A program made the translations under genes and the position numbers. The notes under the pieces are model-generated. The model had not been told where the DNA came from. It searched no databases and saw only the letters and a list, made by a program, of their open reading frames with translations. This document shows positions 23,640 through 35,061 of a DNA stretch of 64,000 bases, in pieces. The DNA lies in the NCBI RefSeq assembly GCF_026745355.1, contig NC_079203.1, positions 186,001 to 250,000 on the forward strand, given 5' to 3'. This DNA is from Beta vulgaris subsp. vulgaris (lineage: Eukaryota > Streptophyta > Magnoliopsida > Caryophyllales > Amaranthaceae). The number at the start of each line of letters is the position of its first letter. Position 1 is the first letter of the stretch.

Positions 23640-26600
23640 ATGGGACTACTTTGCAGCAGGCATCAACATTCCAACAAACCTGATCCAGAAAATGCCCAGG
23701 TACAGGTAGTGCTACTAGTCTACTATTACTATTACTTTTACTTTTGCTCATTGAATTTCCATTACTCACCATTTTATTGTCAGGCTGCAGAGATTGAAAG
23801 AAGGATTGAGCGAGAGACTATTGCTGAAAAGCATATACAGAAGCTCTTATTACTTGGTGCTGGAGAATCTGGCAAGTCTACCATTTTTAAGCAGGCATTT
23901 CATCTTTACCCCCCTCTCTCTCTTTCCTTACAATCCTAATTAGTAATTACTCATTCATTATTCATTACTCATTCATTATTCATTACTCATTCTACTTCTC
24001 TTTCCCAGATTAAACTTTTATTTCAGATGGGATTCGATGAAGCCGAGTTGAAGACATATACTCCTGTTGTTCACGCCAATGTTTATCAGACAATAAAAGT
24101 ATGCAATACTTGAAAAGGGTGTGTCGGTTGTTTCCCTTTTTCACATGTCATAACAATTCTCATACTATATTTTTTTCTGCATTGGTCTTCAGCTTTCATT
24201 CAATACTAATTGTCTTTTGCAACAGTTATTGATTGATGCTTCCAAGGAATTTGCTCTTAGTGAAACAGATTCTTCAAAGTATAGCTTGTCCATCCATAAT
24301 AAGGTTACACTTTAACATTCTTATTGTTTATTATTTCCTTTGGCTTCCACGACTTTCAGTTTGTTTCTTCATTGCATTGTTTCCCTGGTATGCTAGGTAG
24401 TATTATATCAAGTTTTCTAGAATTATTTATATCCTTGGCAGGGAAGGAACATTGTATTTCTCAACTTATTAAATTAGTGAGTATTCTGTTAGGAAATTGG
24501 AGACAAGCTCTTGGAAATTGGTGGCAGGTTGGACTATCCATGTCTCACTAAAGAACTTTCTGAGGATATAGAAAAACTATGGAAGGATCCGGCTATTCAG
24601 GTGACTCATTTGGTTCTAGTGGCTCTTCTTTGTTTGACTTCACTCGATGCGTGTATTCTTCAATTAGTGTTACTCACTCTTACGTGCTCTTTGTAGGAAA
24701 CTCATGCTCGTGCTAGTGAACTTCAACTTCCAGACTGTGCTAATTTTTTTATGGAACACCTGAAAAGGCTGTCTGATGTTAATTATATTCCTACAAAGGT
24801 GCATGCTTGTTTTACAATTTATGTCTTCTTAATCCTCTTTTGGTGGAAGACACATATCTTCTGCACTTCTTTGCTTTAAGCAGAAAGCATAATAAAATTC
24901 TAATATTCAAGTAAAGAGCGCTTCTTTGGTTTGCTCCATAATGTGAAATGGTCCTATGGCACCGAACAATTAAGGAAACCTAAAAGGTTATAATATTACT
25001 AGTTCTGCAGTCTATACTCTTTACTTTTTAAAATTTATGTCCCCAAGTAACTTTATATTTTACCCTTCACATGCAATATGGCTGTATTCTATCACATAAT
25101 TGCTGCTCGGTTGCGTGTTCTATCATTGCATTCACTTAAATTAAATGGAGGTGGTCTTCTTTTACAAATTGAATGGAGGTGGCCTTCTGTTACTTCTGAT
25201 TGGAGTTTGATGTGCCATTTCACGGAGTTTGCTTCTTCAAGTTAAATTTAATGAGTTTTGTCATGCTAGAAGACAACCAAATCGAATACAGGCAGCTTGG
25301 TTTTCATGTCTTTTTCTGTTGACTGAAGGTGTACATATTAGTTATGCCAGCAGCCTGCTTCATATGTTTTTGGCTATCTTGTATCTAGACGTTTTTACGT
25401 TGATAAAGTTGGAAATTTGGAATGCTGGAGTGGTTCACTCCTCAATGAAATGGGTCTATGATCTGAATAGTTAAGATTGAAATTGCAACTAGGAAAAGTT
25501 TTCAGAAACTACCTTATAGAGGCCGACTTTTGTTAGAAACTACATTTTATAAAAAGTTTGTGAAAGTATTACCTTCTAAAATGTTTTTTGTTGCGAAAGG
25601 TACCTATTGGCGGAATATGAAGACGTTAAATTCATGTTTCATCCTGTTTAAGCATCCACTTTTTTGCCTAACGTAATTTATCATCTAGGATCATCATCAT
25701 CACCGTCTTTTCGTATTTTAACAAGCATTCCCTCCTCTTGTTTTCGTTTTCTGCGAAACATATACCGTCCTCTCAAATATATGGACCAATTAAAGCCCAT
25801 TTTCTTTTGATTGTTATAAAAGTGCCCTACAAAATTCATGTTTCATTGGTCTCTGTGCTCCATCTTATTATTTCATCCAATTAGATGTTTTGGGTATGTG
25901 ACTCAAAGCCGGGACATAGTTTAGGGGAAAGATAAAGATAGTAAAGCCATTATAAAGAGAATGTAGGAGATGGATAGAGGCAGTTAGGGATACAAAGGGG
26001 AGAAAGTCCAGGGAAACAAAGGATAAAGAGATAGAGAACGCCAGAATTTTGGTCAACTCTCTGGATCCTCTTACTAGGTAGGTTTTCACAGAAAAACTTG
26101 AAGGAGCTTCTCTCGGTAACATACTTCTAAAGGTAGTTTCCAACCAGATTTTCTTATAACTAATATTTAAGGTCTTGAACTTGTAAACTAGAAAGAATTT
26201 TTTATGTAATGTGGAAAAACCTAGTTCCCTCTCTTTTCTGGGACTTGATATATCTCCTTATATCATTATGATCCTATTCTAATGTCCATCTCCATGACAT
26301 TATACACACAGGAAGATGTTCTATATGCTAGAGTCCGCACAACAGGTGTCGTTGAGATCCAGTTCAGGTAATTTATTTTAAAAAAGATATTGGTGAAATG
26401 AATTTTCTCTAGGTATTTGTTGCATTCCCTGTTCAGCTAAATGTAGTGCTTCTATCTCCTGTCCCATTCTCCTTATAATTCTCTCCTTGAATAATATGGA
26501 GGCTCGAGAAATTGTTTTAAGGTAGTCATGAACTAGACTGGTGTGGAAGTTGTCTTTGCGGGTATCTGCAGCTAATGTCTGATTGTCGATTCACTATATC

Positions 26601-29600
26601 CGTTCAGAAAATCATATAACCTATAACACCTTATTTTGTCTCCCTTACTTTTCACTAATAGTTTAATGTTCCCAAATTTGCAGTCCAGTAGGAGAAAATA
26701 AGAAAAGTGGTGAAGTATATAGACTTTTTGATGTTGGAGGCCAAAGAAATGAACGAAGAAAGTGGATCCATCTTTTTGAAGGTGTTACAGCAGTAATCTT
26801 TTGTGCTGCTATAAGCGAGTAAGATTTTTCTTTTTATTAGTTTGTTGATATTTGTTTTATGGTAATGATGTTCTTCTTAAAATGCGCTACTTTCTAAAAT
26901 TTTAACGTCACCTTTCATGATGGAAACTGATGAACTGGTGAAGTAAAGCAGTTTGTGGACTTGAGCTTGTAGGACGCAGTAAATGACTGCCTAAGTTACT
27001 GAATTCCTAGGATCACATTTCTTCAGATGCAAAATTACTAGTTTAAAATCAGAATGACCAAAGCGAGAAAACCTTTAAAATCATTTTCACCAAATCTAGT
27101 GCGACCAGCTATTAAATGAGTTATCTATGCTCAAGGGATCTGTTTCTTGAGACCATATTTTTTTTGAGATAAAAAGGTGGAAAATGATTGCATAAGCAAC
27201 ATAAAGACTATACATTATGTTGTAGCGTTGCAGGAAAAAATTACAAAGGCGTGCGGATATGGTCTGTTTTCTTCAGTAGAAACAAGGACGTTGATCCGTA
27301 CGATCCTCTCCTCTGCCAATATCTTGTTTTCTGCGCAAGTTTGCTTGAATGTGAACATTGATTTGCTAAAAAGAAGATTATCCTGCTCGTAGCAGTTATC
27401 CGTATTCTTATACGTGTCTACTCTTACGTTGAGCTCAAAGTTGAAGATTGATATTAGTTCTATGCAGTGTAACTTGTGTAAGTCTAACCAAGCCTAATAA
27501 GAATCATTAATGCTGGTTTAGATACCTTAAATTCTGCTGGCAAATTTATGTGCAACTTTAAGAAAGAAAATCGCAGGGGTAGACCTTTCTCATGTCAGTT
27601 TGTCAGTGGTTCATTTTCTTCCAAGGTTAGAGAAATTATTATGTTTGAGAACTAAGTTGGTGTAGTTTAGTCAATTCGAATACTAAGTGTTTGTCTGTTA
27701 CTTCTGCTACTATGTTTGTAATTGTTTTTTCTGTTACTTCTGCTAGACTGCTACTATGTTTGTATTTGATTTTTTTTTTTATATAGTTTATGAGCAATAT
27801 CCATTTTATTAGCTTTGCTCATTTCTGCTGGGTGTCTTACTAAACAACCTCTTTGCTTTCTATGGGGGTAAGGACGAGTATGTTTTACCTTTTCCGTGTG
27901 CTTCGACCTTATGAGAGGCTGCTGTGTTATTAGAGGCCAGATTTGTTTCCTTTGTTGCTATCGAAATTCGGTTGTGTAGCTAGGGACCGCCAGTATAAGT
28001 GGAAGAGTCATTGCTCCATTGCCTCTATATGGGCCAGCTGCAACATACCTTGTACTCAAGCTCCAGTTGTTCAACTTTGCTATGATTTTTCCTTTTAACC
28101 CAAATCATCATGAACTTAGACCTTTGATGAAATTCAGCCAGTCCCATTTACTAAAGCATGAAGTATATTATGAATTCTCAAGTACACCTTTATTGCTCCT
28201 GTGTATTCTGTCAGCAATTAGCACGGGTTTCTCTTTCATCACTACTTAAGCTTCATATGAGAGCTTCCTTGATTATGTACTTCCCCATCTTCCTCTAGCT
28301 TCGACTCAATTTTGAAATGTACATAGAACTACAGAAGAGGTTGTTGTTCAAACTTCAAAAGTGTATTTTGGCTTATTCATATAGATTGTTATCTGTTTAG
28401 TTTACAAGTAGCCCATATGATGATTGATGAAACCAAGCTGGCTGGATTTTCTTCCAATTAAGCTTGTTGTGGCTGTTCTGTGATCAGTCCGTTAATTTCT
28501 GTTTAGGAGCTACTGTGGTGGTTGCTTCTGAGGCCAAAATTGCTGATCTTGTAAATGGACTTCTCCAAGATTGGAAGCCTATCTACAAATTCCTAATTGG
28601 ACCAAGTCCATGAAACTCTATGTAATTTCCATGGCCATGGTGCATATCATAGTTTTATTCTGTTTGAGGCAAACAACAATCTCGGTTACTGACAGTTGAT
28701 GAAGTCATGGATTTGAAAGTGATTATTCAAAGGAAGCTAAAGCATTACCAAGTTCGTTGACAAAATTGTTCATGAAACAAGGCAGCCAAGGAACAGGACC
28801 CCCAGTTTAAGGGTGTAATGCTAAGTTAATATTGAAACTCACATGGCCTTGTTATCCTTAGATTGTTGGGTTATAGAGCATGCCCTGCTGTTTGGTTGGA
28901 TACTTAGAGTCTAGGATCAGTTAGAATATGTTCAGAGTTACCCCAACCCATGCATAAAGTTCTATCTGGACATTTTTTAAGAATTTGATACTGATGGACA
29001 AACCCCCAGATACACACCAGCTATGGTTTTCTCACTCCAGTTGGGGGAGTTCGGTTTACTCTGGACCCCACTCTTGCTATCAAGTGAGAAAAATAAAAAG
29101 TTACTCTGATTCACCACTTAGTAGCCAAACCACCATCACTACTGTATCTATGTTCTACAGACACCCGCTGCTTCCTCTCCCGGATGCCACAACTTTAGCT
29201 GTTACCTCCTGTATCCTTGGTGCCCCTGTCCCTCGCTCTACCACTATTGCAACAAGTCATGACTCATGAGTACTACAACAAAAGGCGACTCCTGCTCCAC
29301 CTCCCCGTCTTCCTTTACCCCCTCCACCTATTTTTTTTCAAGATGATAATGAACTGCACAGATTGAACAGGAAACAAAGGCATACCTTATCCTTGTCGAT
29401 ATCGATTAGGTTGTTTTTGACCGAACATGGTTTTGGAACTTTACTGGTGCATATTTCACCACCAAAGGTTGGAATAGGGTAGAGAAGACTGAAGAGGACT
29501 GGAGGTGGTTGTGCTGTGGAGAAAAATCCCTTTAGGATTTGGAGAGGAGAGAGTGGTGGAGGGCAAAATATAGAATTAGTGGGCTGGAGATTAATTGCTG

Positions 29601-31150
29601 GTGGAGGAGATGGAAAAAAATTGGAGGAAGTTAACATTGAGTTGGGGAACAGGAAGTAAGGAGGAAAAAAGTTGAAAAAGTAAAGAGAAAGAGTGGTTAA
29701 AAATAAAAATGTTTAAGTTTGAGCTCGAAGGGGTATATTAGTATATACCAACTTTTTTGTCTCTAAGATAGTTTTTACTGAGATCTGGGATGCTTTTTTT
29801 GTCTTTTTTTCTGGCAACTTGTGTACTTAACTTATGCCAATACTGTATTCAGTTATGACCAAATGCTCTATGAAGATGAGAACAAGAATCGAATGCTTGA
29901 AACAAAGGAGCTCTTTGAGTGGGTCCTGAAGCAGCGCTGCTTTGAGGTTCTCTTCTATTATTCTGTGATCTTTTTGTGCTACATGACCTCTGGCTGAGAT
30001 TTAATTGTTTGAATCCCTGTCCTTTGATGCAGAGAACATCCATCATGCTTTTCCTCAACAAGTTTGATATTTTTGAGAAAAAGGTTCATAATGTAAGGTC
30101 AATTAGCACTTGGATCTTGGGAATTTATTAAGTTAAATCCATATATTGAAGTAATGTGCTTTAATCATGAACAGGTTCCATTGAATACATGCGAATGGTT
30201 TAAGGATTACCAGCCAGTTTCTTCTGGAAAGCAAGAAATTGAGCATGCCTATGAGTAAGCAGTTCTTGACCTGTTGGCCACTTTGTAATTTGTAGTCGTA
30301 TACTTGTATTCTTTTCTCGATTATTGTCAGTGGGAATCCATGAGGTAACTTATCTCAATTTTATTTGTTCCAATGCATTGTGTTCATATTTATTTTGGAA
30401 TTTTCTGTGGAGGTGAATGGTAACAAGTGGAGCCGTTCATTGAATAGTTTGTTGGATGGATCCCCAGTGCATTAAGACGTTTGCAAGAGTTAGCTCTATC
30501 AATACTATATTGAATGCTCGCGATTCGCTACATCGCGGTGATATTATACGTGTTTCTTTTGTTTTTAAAAAATTTGGAAGTTACCTTCACTAGTTTAAAT
30601 ATGGCAGTTTATTTTAGGGAAAAAAAGCGGGCAGTTACATACATTACAGTTTTTTTTTTTAAAAAAATCTATGACTTTGTTGCGTTCATTAATTATCTTA
30701 GAATAGCAAATACATAAAGAGTATTTAAGGGAATTCAAGTGGACACCAAAGTCCTCAAGAATCCCCATGTATAATAGAGATGTGAAATCTTTGATATATA
30801 TCTTCTACTAGTACGACTGTCTCAACTTTGCATCCACAGTTCCTGTTTTCTGATATATGTTGGTGCAGATCAGCCGAATAAAAATCCATGTTTGAATAAA
30901 ACATCTTGGACCTTTTGCAATGACATTACTGGTGAATGAGCTTTATTCTGATCCCTAATAAAAAAAATTCAGGTTTGTGAAGAAGAAATTTGAGGAGCTG
31001 TATTACCAATGCACTGCGCCTGATCGTGTTGATCGAGTTTTCAAGATATACAGAACGACTGCTCTTGACCAGAAGCTTGTGAAAAAGACTTTTAAACTGC
31101 TCGACGAGACTTTGAGAAGGAGAAACCTTGTTGAGGCAGGTTTGTTGTGA
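23640..31150 (+). CDS. GPA1: GPA1, heterotrimeric G-protein alpha subunit
   Basis: Twelve coding exons: 23640-23699, 23784-23894, 24009-24098, 24226-24303, 24493-24600, 24697-24798, 26312-26367, 26684-26818, 29853-29946, 30033-30092, 30175-30254 and 30973-31150. They give 1152 nt and 383 aa, the same length as Arabidopsis GPA1. MGLLCS supplies the Gly2 myristoylation and Cys5 palmitoylation sites for plasma-membrane anchoring. GAGESGKST (45-53) is the P-loop; Arg190 in ARVRTTG is the switch I arginine; DVGGQ with Gln222 is switch II, needed for GTP hydrolysis; NKFD (287-290) and TTALD near the C-terminus contact guanine. All catalytic residues are intact. It acts with G-beta/gamma and RGS1 in sugar, ABA, defence and growth signalling. 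Intron 2 has a GC donor and intron 8 is 3.0 kb. GCR1 lies upstream, divergent. Confidence 0.98.
23700..23783 (+). other. In-frame, stop-free 84-nt intron of GPA1
   Basis: CAG|gtacag to TTGTCAG is an ordinary intron, but its length is 28 codons and it contains no stop. Retention would insert a Tyr- and Phe-rich peptide (core YYYYYFYF) between the lipidated N-terminus and the first helix. Confidence 0.7.
23895..24008 (+). other. GC-AG intron in GPA1
   Basis: The exon must end at the CAG codon of STIFKQ, since IKLLFQ follows at 24009 after TTCCCAG. The donor reads CAG|GCATTT with no usable GT nearby. The intron also holds a short TTACTCATTCATTATTCA tandem repeat (about 23947-23995). Confidence 0.85.
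26819..29852 (+). other. Long intron 8 of GPA1, contents unassigned
   Basis: This 3.0-kb intron between switch II/III exons is much longer than its neighbours. Parts at 27860-29640 have less AT-rich, fragmentary coding-like character, suggesting an old insertion, but I recognise no protein motif or transposon end. Confidence 0.5.
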
Positions 31151-33606
31151 TATAGAGAGTCGTATTTTGGTGTGAGTTCTGTTAATATATTTGATTAGAG
31201 GCGGTCTGGGGAGCATATTTTCAAGTGTCAATTAACCAAAAGAGGGACTATATTTTTGACACCAAAATGTGACTACTGTCATTATACTACATTACATCTA
31301 GAGATTATATTGTTTACTCCCACATTACATTGAATTCTGTTTTATACATTGGCTTGCCTCCACCCTGTCGGAGGGCCAGAATACTTTGTAGCTAAATGAA
31401 GAATTTTTATCAGAAGATTATTTAGTGACAGCTAAAAATCCTAATTGCATATATATATTACCTATACTAATGTATAACAATCTTTGTGGTCAAGTTTTGA
31501 ATCCAACCTTACAAGCATCATTATGGGCTTACAGCTTACTGCATCAGTTGAATGATTTTAATTGGGACTAATGGAACAGGCGAAGGCTGGTTTATCTGGC
31601 TAGCAGTCATCATAACTATGTACCATGTAAATTTTATAGTTCAGAGTTGTTTTGGAATACAAATGATATGAATATAGGATTATTTCAAACCATTAAATTT
31701 CCGTGGTCAGCATGAGTTATTGACCACCTTAAAATCTTCCGAGAGTCAAACTCGTCTTCCATCTTCCCTTCACTAACCATCTTTAAGGATATTGAGGCCT
31801 CAAAGCTTAAAGGCTTATGACTATTGACTTTTGATATTTTTTCTAACGTTTTCTTCGTCGTATCATTTTTTCTTAGAGGGTGTTCGGTGTGGGAAAATTT
31901 GATGTAGGAAACGTACTCAAATAAGCATTTTCATATCTAATTGTTTGATATGAGTGTTACGTAACAAATAGCATTTTTGCAGGGAGACAAAATCCCTCCA
32001 TTTGTTATCCTTATCAAACTAGTAGAAACAATCTACGTTTCCTTGCTCAATCATAAGTACATAACCCTCTCAATTGTTTCCATTCCACTAGAATATCAAA
32101 CTACTCCCTCTTTTTTTTTTTTTTTTTTTTTTTTATCTTTTTCACTTTCCTGTGCACATCTCTCACTCCACATCTTTGAACTTAAATATCTCTCATATAT
32201 ATTAATAAAACTTATATTGAAGAATATTAATAATATATTAATTGAGACGAATCAAACAAGACTCACATGACTATATTTTTTCTTATAAATTGAAAAAATT
32301 GAGAAGATTCTCTCCAAGTATGTATAGTGTCAAGATTCTAAGTAAGAACAATAAAAAAAAAGAGAGGGAATATTATTTAAGGTAACAATTATTGTTTTCA
32401 TTTTCCCTTCTTATTCAAATCATTTCTACTCCGTTTACATTAATTATACCGAACACTCTCTTAATCCTTATCCGGCCACTTGGGCAATACCCTTGTTTTG
32501 TCAAAAAGTAGATGTGACAAAATTACAGGGCCCATGTTGGAACTTAACACTCCTTGATTAACGTTGATGGATTTAGGATAACAATAATAGACAACAAACT
32601 TATATATGACCATACTTGAGTTCAAATTTTAAAGAAGAGTTAGGCTATTTGATGAACGATTTGGTAACAAATAGGATGTGGAGTTATTCATTTCCTCACC
32701 TCTTAATTCATAACATATTGTTTCTCTTTGCTTGATCCAATCGAATCGAATATGAGTGATTTGTTTTCTTGTTCGTACTTCCACCTTGCCAAATGCTGCA
32801 GCCTGATCCACTTCCTTTCTCACTTAACATATAGATCAACGTAATTATATCTTAAATGTTAAACTAACTACCCAGTAATAGTAGTGTAACTTTATGAGAA
32901 ATTCCCATGATGATTATACAACTTCTCACTTTGTGTAGACGCAAAACTATAACATGATTAGAAATTGTAATTTAAGGTCTCTAATAGGATTAGCTAGAAG
33001 TTTGTTTATGAATGTTTGCTTTTAGTTTAAGGCAATCATCTCTTGTTTGTAATTATCGGAGATTTGATGCTGTAGCCTGCAGGTATCAGCTAGGCAACCA
33101 ACTTACATCCAACCACCTGTCTGCCTGTCTGTATTGGCAATCGTAACCTCCTTGCTTCGGCTGTTTTTTGCTAATCTTCTTTTACCATCGAGATAGAAAA
33201 AAACCCTATTGAACCGACACCTCTTGCAATGTATGTATAATTGACAGACAGAATTTCATCAAAATGCTGTTTAATATGCGTTCAATAATGAACGAAGTAT
33301 GTACAATAGCACATTGGTATGTTTCAGCTAACAGATTCTTTGAAACTAGTACTACATCAAGTACCACAGAGTGACCCCCATTAAATTAAACAAGAAAATA
33401 GAAAAAAAGACCATTTTTTTGGCAGATATAGGCCTTTAATTTGTGTCATCTTTTCTAATTTACTTTTAAGTACAAGCAGCAGCAGCTGTATAGACTCATG
33501 AGCTACTCAATCATGTTACAAATGTTTAGGGAAGGGGAACATGAGGACAAATATAACATTCTTACAATTATATACACACACCACACATGTACTCTTTGTA
33601 TAATAA
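31151..33606. other. Convergent intergenic region between GPA1 and the BTB gene
   Basis: Holds the 3' UTRs of both genes and one Harbinger-like element (31876-32460). Otherwise AT-rich with no recognised gene. Confidence 0.5.
31876..32460. mobile_element. Harbinger/Tourist-like non-autonomous element
   Basis: Terminal repeats GAGGGTGTTCGGT (left) and ACCGAACACTCTC (right), each flanked by TTA, the target duplication of PIF/Harbinger elements. It is 585 bp, AT-rich, contains a 25-nt T-run at about 32110, and encodes nothing recognisable. Confidence 0.8.
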
Positions 33607-35061
33607 TCAAAATATGGGAGGAGAAGGAGGAGCCTCCCATACATCAAACACATTTTCTTCACTGTGAAGGGCAAAGAGTCGATCCCCAGCGATGGAAAAA
33701 TCGCAGATTGGACCGCCATGTCCACGCCTAAGCCTAGAGGTTAAGACCCAATCAGGGCCAGAAAAAACAGAAATGGAGTCATTCATAGAAGAGAAGAGCT
33801 GAGAGTTGTGTAAGGCTAGCTTAGGATAGCAAGTCTCATCCTCTGCCTGTTGCATTCTCTTATTGGCTTTCATAACATTAACCAGTCGACTTCTAGAGCT
33901 CCATCTGACACTGGAAGCGGAGCTTCTGAGGTCTATGAATCCCAAATCCTCGAACTCGTTGACAACACATATGGAGCTAGCATCCTCCATGGCGATGGCA
34001 TCTCTGACACGCTTGTCATCCACCAAAATGGGGGCTGGACCAGAGGCCCCTATGTCAGACCAAGACCAGACCATGGACTTGGCCCTGAAATCCAACAAGC
34101 TGATATAACAGTTGTCTTTCCTTGGGAATAGGGTAGCGACTAGGAGACAGTTGGAGGCCGGGAGCCATTGCAGCCTGTCAGCATCCCCAAGAGACCATCC
34201 AAGGGGTTCGTAGAAGAAATCGACTTGCTGGCCAGTCTCCTGGTCCCAGAGGCCAATGCCATATTCGTTGCTGCGGCCCTTGCAGCTGGAGTAAATCATC
34301 TTAGAGTTGGAGTCAGAAGTAGTGAAGGCCAATGCACCTGCAGTGAAGCTCTTGACTTGGTTCTCATGCTGGACTTGGAACTTATGACAGAGGTGTCCAT
34401 TAGAGGCATCAAATAGAGCGATGCCACCATCTCCACGACCGAGCTTTTCACAAGCCGTGACTACAATGTGGTTGGCATCTAACCAACCAACATCGTTGAC
34501 AATCTGGTAATCAAGATGCAATGGAGGGTGCTCCTGAAGCATCCAATCATAGACATGAACTATGCAGCCATGAGCAACAGCACAACCACCATCAGGGCCA
34601 GCTCGAATGGCAGTTCCATCACCGGGAGCTGGACCAGTGACGGAGCTGGTAAGCCGGAGCCAGTTACCATCAAAAGGGCCCCACTTGGCGGCACGAACAT
34701 GGTTGGAGAGGCCGTAGAATTCTGCCTCCCGGTAAAGGAGGTTCTGAGGGAGGTGAGGTGGGATGTAGAGCTCCCCAGTTCGGAGAAGGTCTAATAGAAT
34801 CCCAAAGCATTCCGGGTTCCGATCAATGAACAACGATTGCGATTGCGATTGCGATTGCGACTGTGATTGTGATTGTGATTGTGGTTGTGCTTGTGTAATG
34901 GAATTGGGAAGGTGGTGAAGATTCCAATCTTGATCAAAGAGTGCCCCAAAGAAGGAATTTCTCCCTGCATTGGCGAGCGTAGTTGATGTAGTCTCAAACA
35001 ATTTTCCGCCAACGTTGAACTTGATTCTGTCGTTTGGGATTGAAATTGGGTTTCCATCCAT
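33607..35061 (-). CDS. BTB/POZ (KCTD-type) protein with WD-like propeller
   Basis: A single uninterrupted exon of 484 codons. Residues about 10-110 form a potassium-channel-T1-type BTB domain: IKFNVGGKLFETT, NSFFGALF, then FIDRNPECFGILLDLLRTGE and YREAEFYGL. The rest is a beta-propeller-like region with repeated short blades such as VHVYDWML, GIGLWDQETG, CYISLLDF and NVFDVWEAP. It matches the Arabidopsis pair At2g24240/At4g30940. BTB proteins of this type are generally thought to be CUL3 ubiquitin-ligase adaptors, with the propeller recruiting the substrate; the substrate is unknown. An unusual Gln-Ser alternating stretch interrupts the BTB domain. The ATG is the first in frame and starts the domain directly. 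It converges on GPA1 from the opposite strand. Confidence 0.93.
   Translation of the reverse strand: MDGNPISIPNDRIKFNVGGKLFETTSTTLANAGRNSFFGALFDQDWNLHHLPNSITQAQPQSQSQSQSQSQSQSQSLFIDRNPECFGILLDLLRTGELYIPPHLPQNLLYREAEFYGLSNHVRAAKWGPFDGNWLRLTSSVTGPAPGDGTAIRAGPDGGCAVAHGCIVHVYDWMLQEHPPLHLDYQIVNDVGWLDANHIVVTACEKLGRGDGGIALFDASNGHLCHKFQVQHENQVKSFTAGALAFTTSDSNSKMIYSSCKGRSNEYGIGLWDQETGQQVDFFYEPLGWSLGDADRLQWLPASNCLLVATLFPRKDNCYISLLDFRAKSMVWSWSDIGASGPAPILVDDKRVRDAIAMEDASSICVVNEFEDLGFIDLRSSASSVRWSSRSRLVNVMKANKRMQQAEDETCYPKLALHNSQLFSSMNDSISVFSGPDWVLTSRLRRGHGGPICDFSIAGDRLFALHSEENVFDVWEAPPSPPIF
34833..34886 (-). repeat. Hexamer repeat coding a Gln-Ser run in the BTB domain
   Basis: About nine plus-strand units of GATTGC/GATTGT encode alternating Gln and Ser on the minus strand, near residues 58-75. 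The position corresponds to a loop between two conserved BTB blocks, so it is probably tolerated. Confidence 0.85.

Noticed and set aside
29338..29637. Pro-rich minus-strand frame in GPA1 intron 8
   Set aside because: It is the complement of a purine-rich tract; no start context, splice pattern or conserved motif.
33850..34794. Plus-strand open frames opposite the BTB gene
   Set aside because: Antisense shadows of a 484-codon gene with clear domain conservation on the minus strand.
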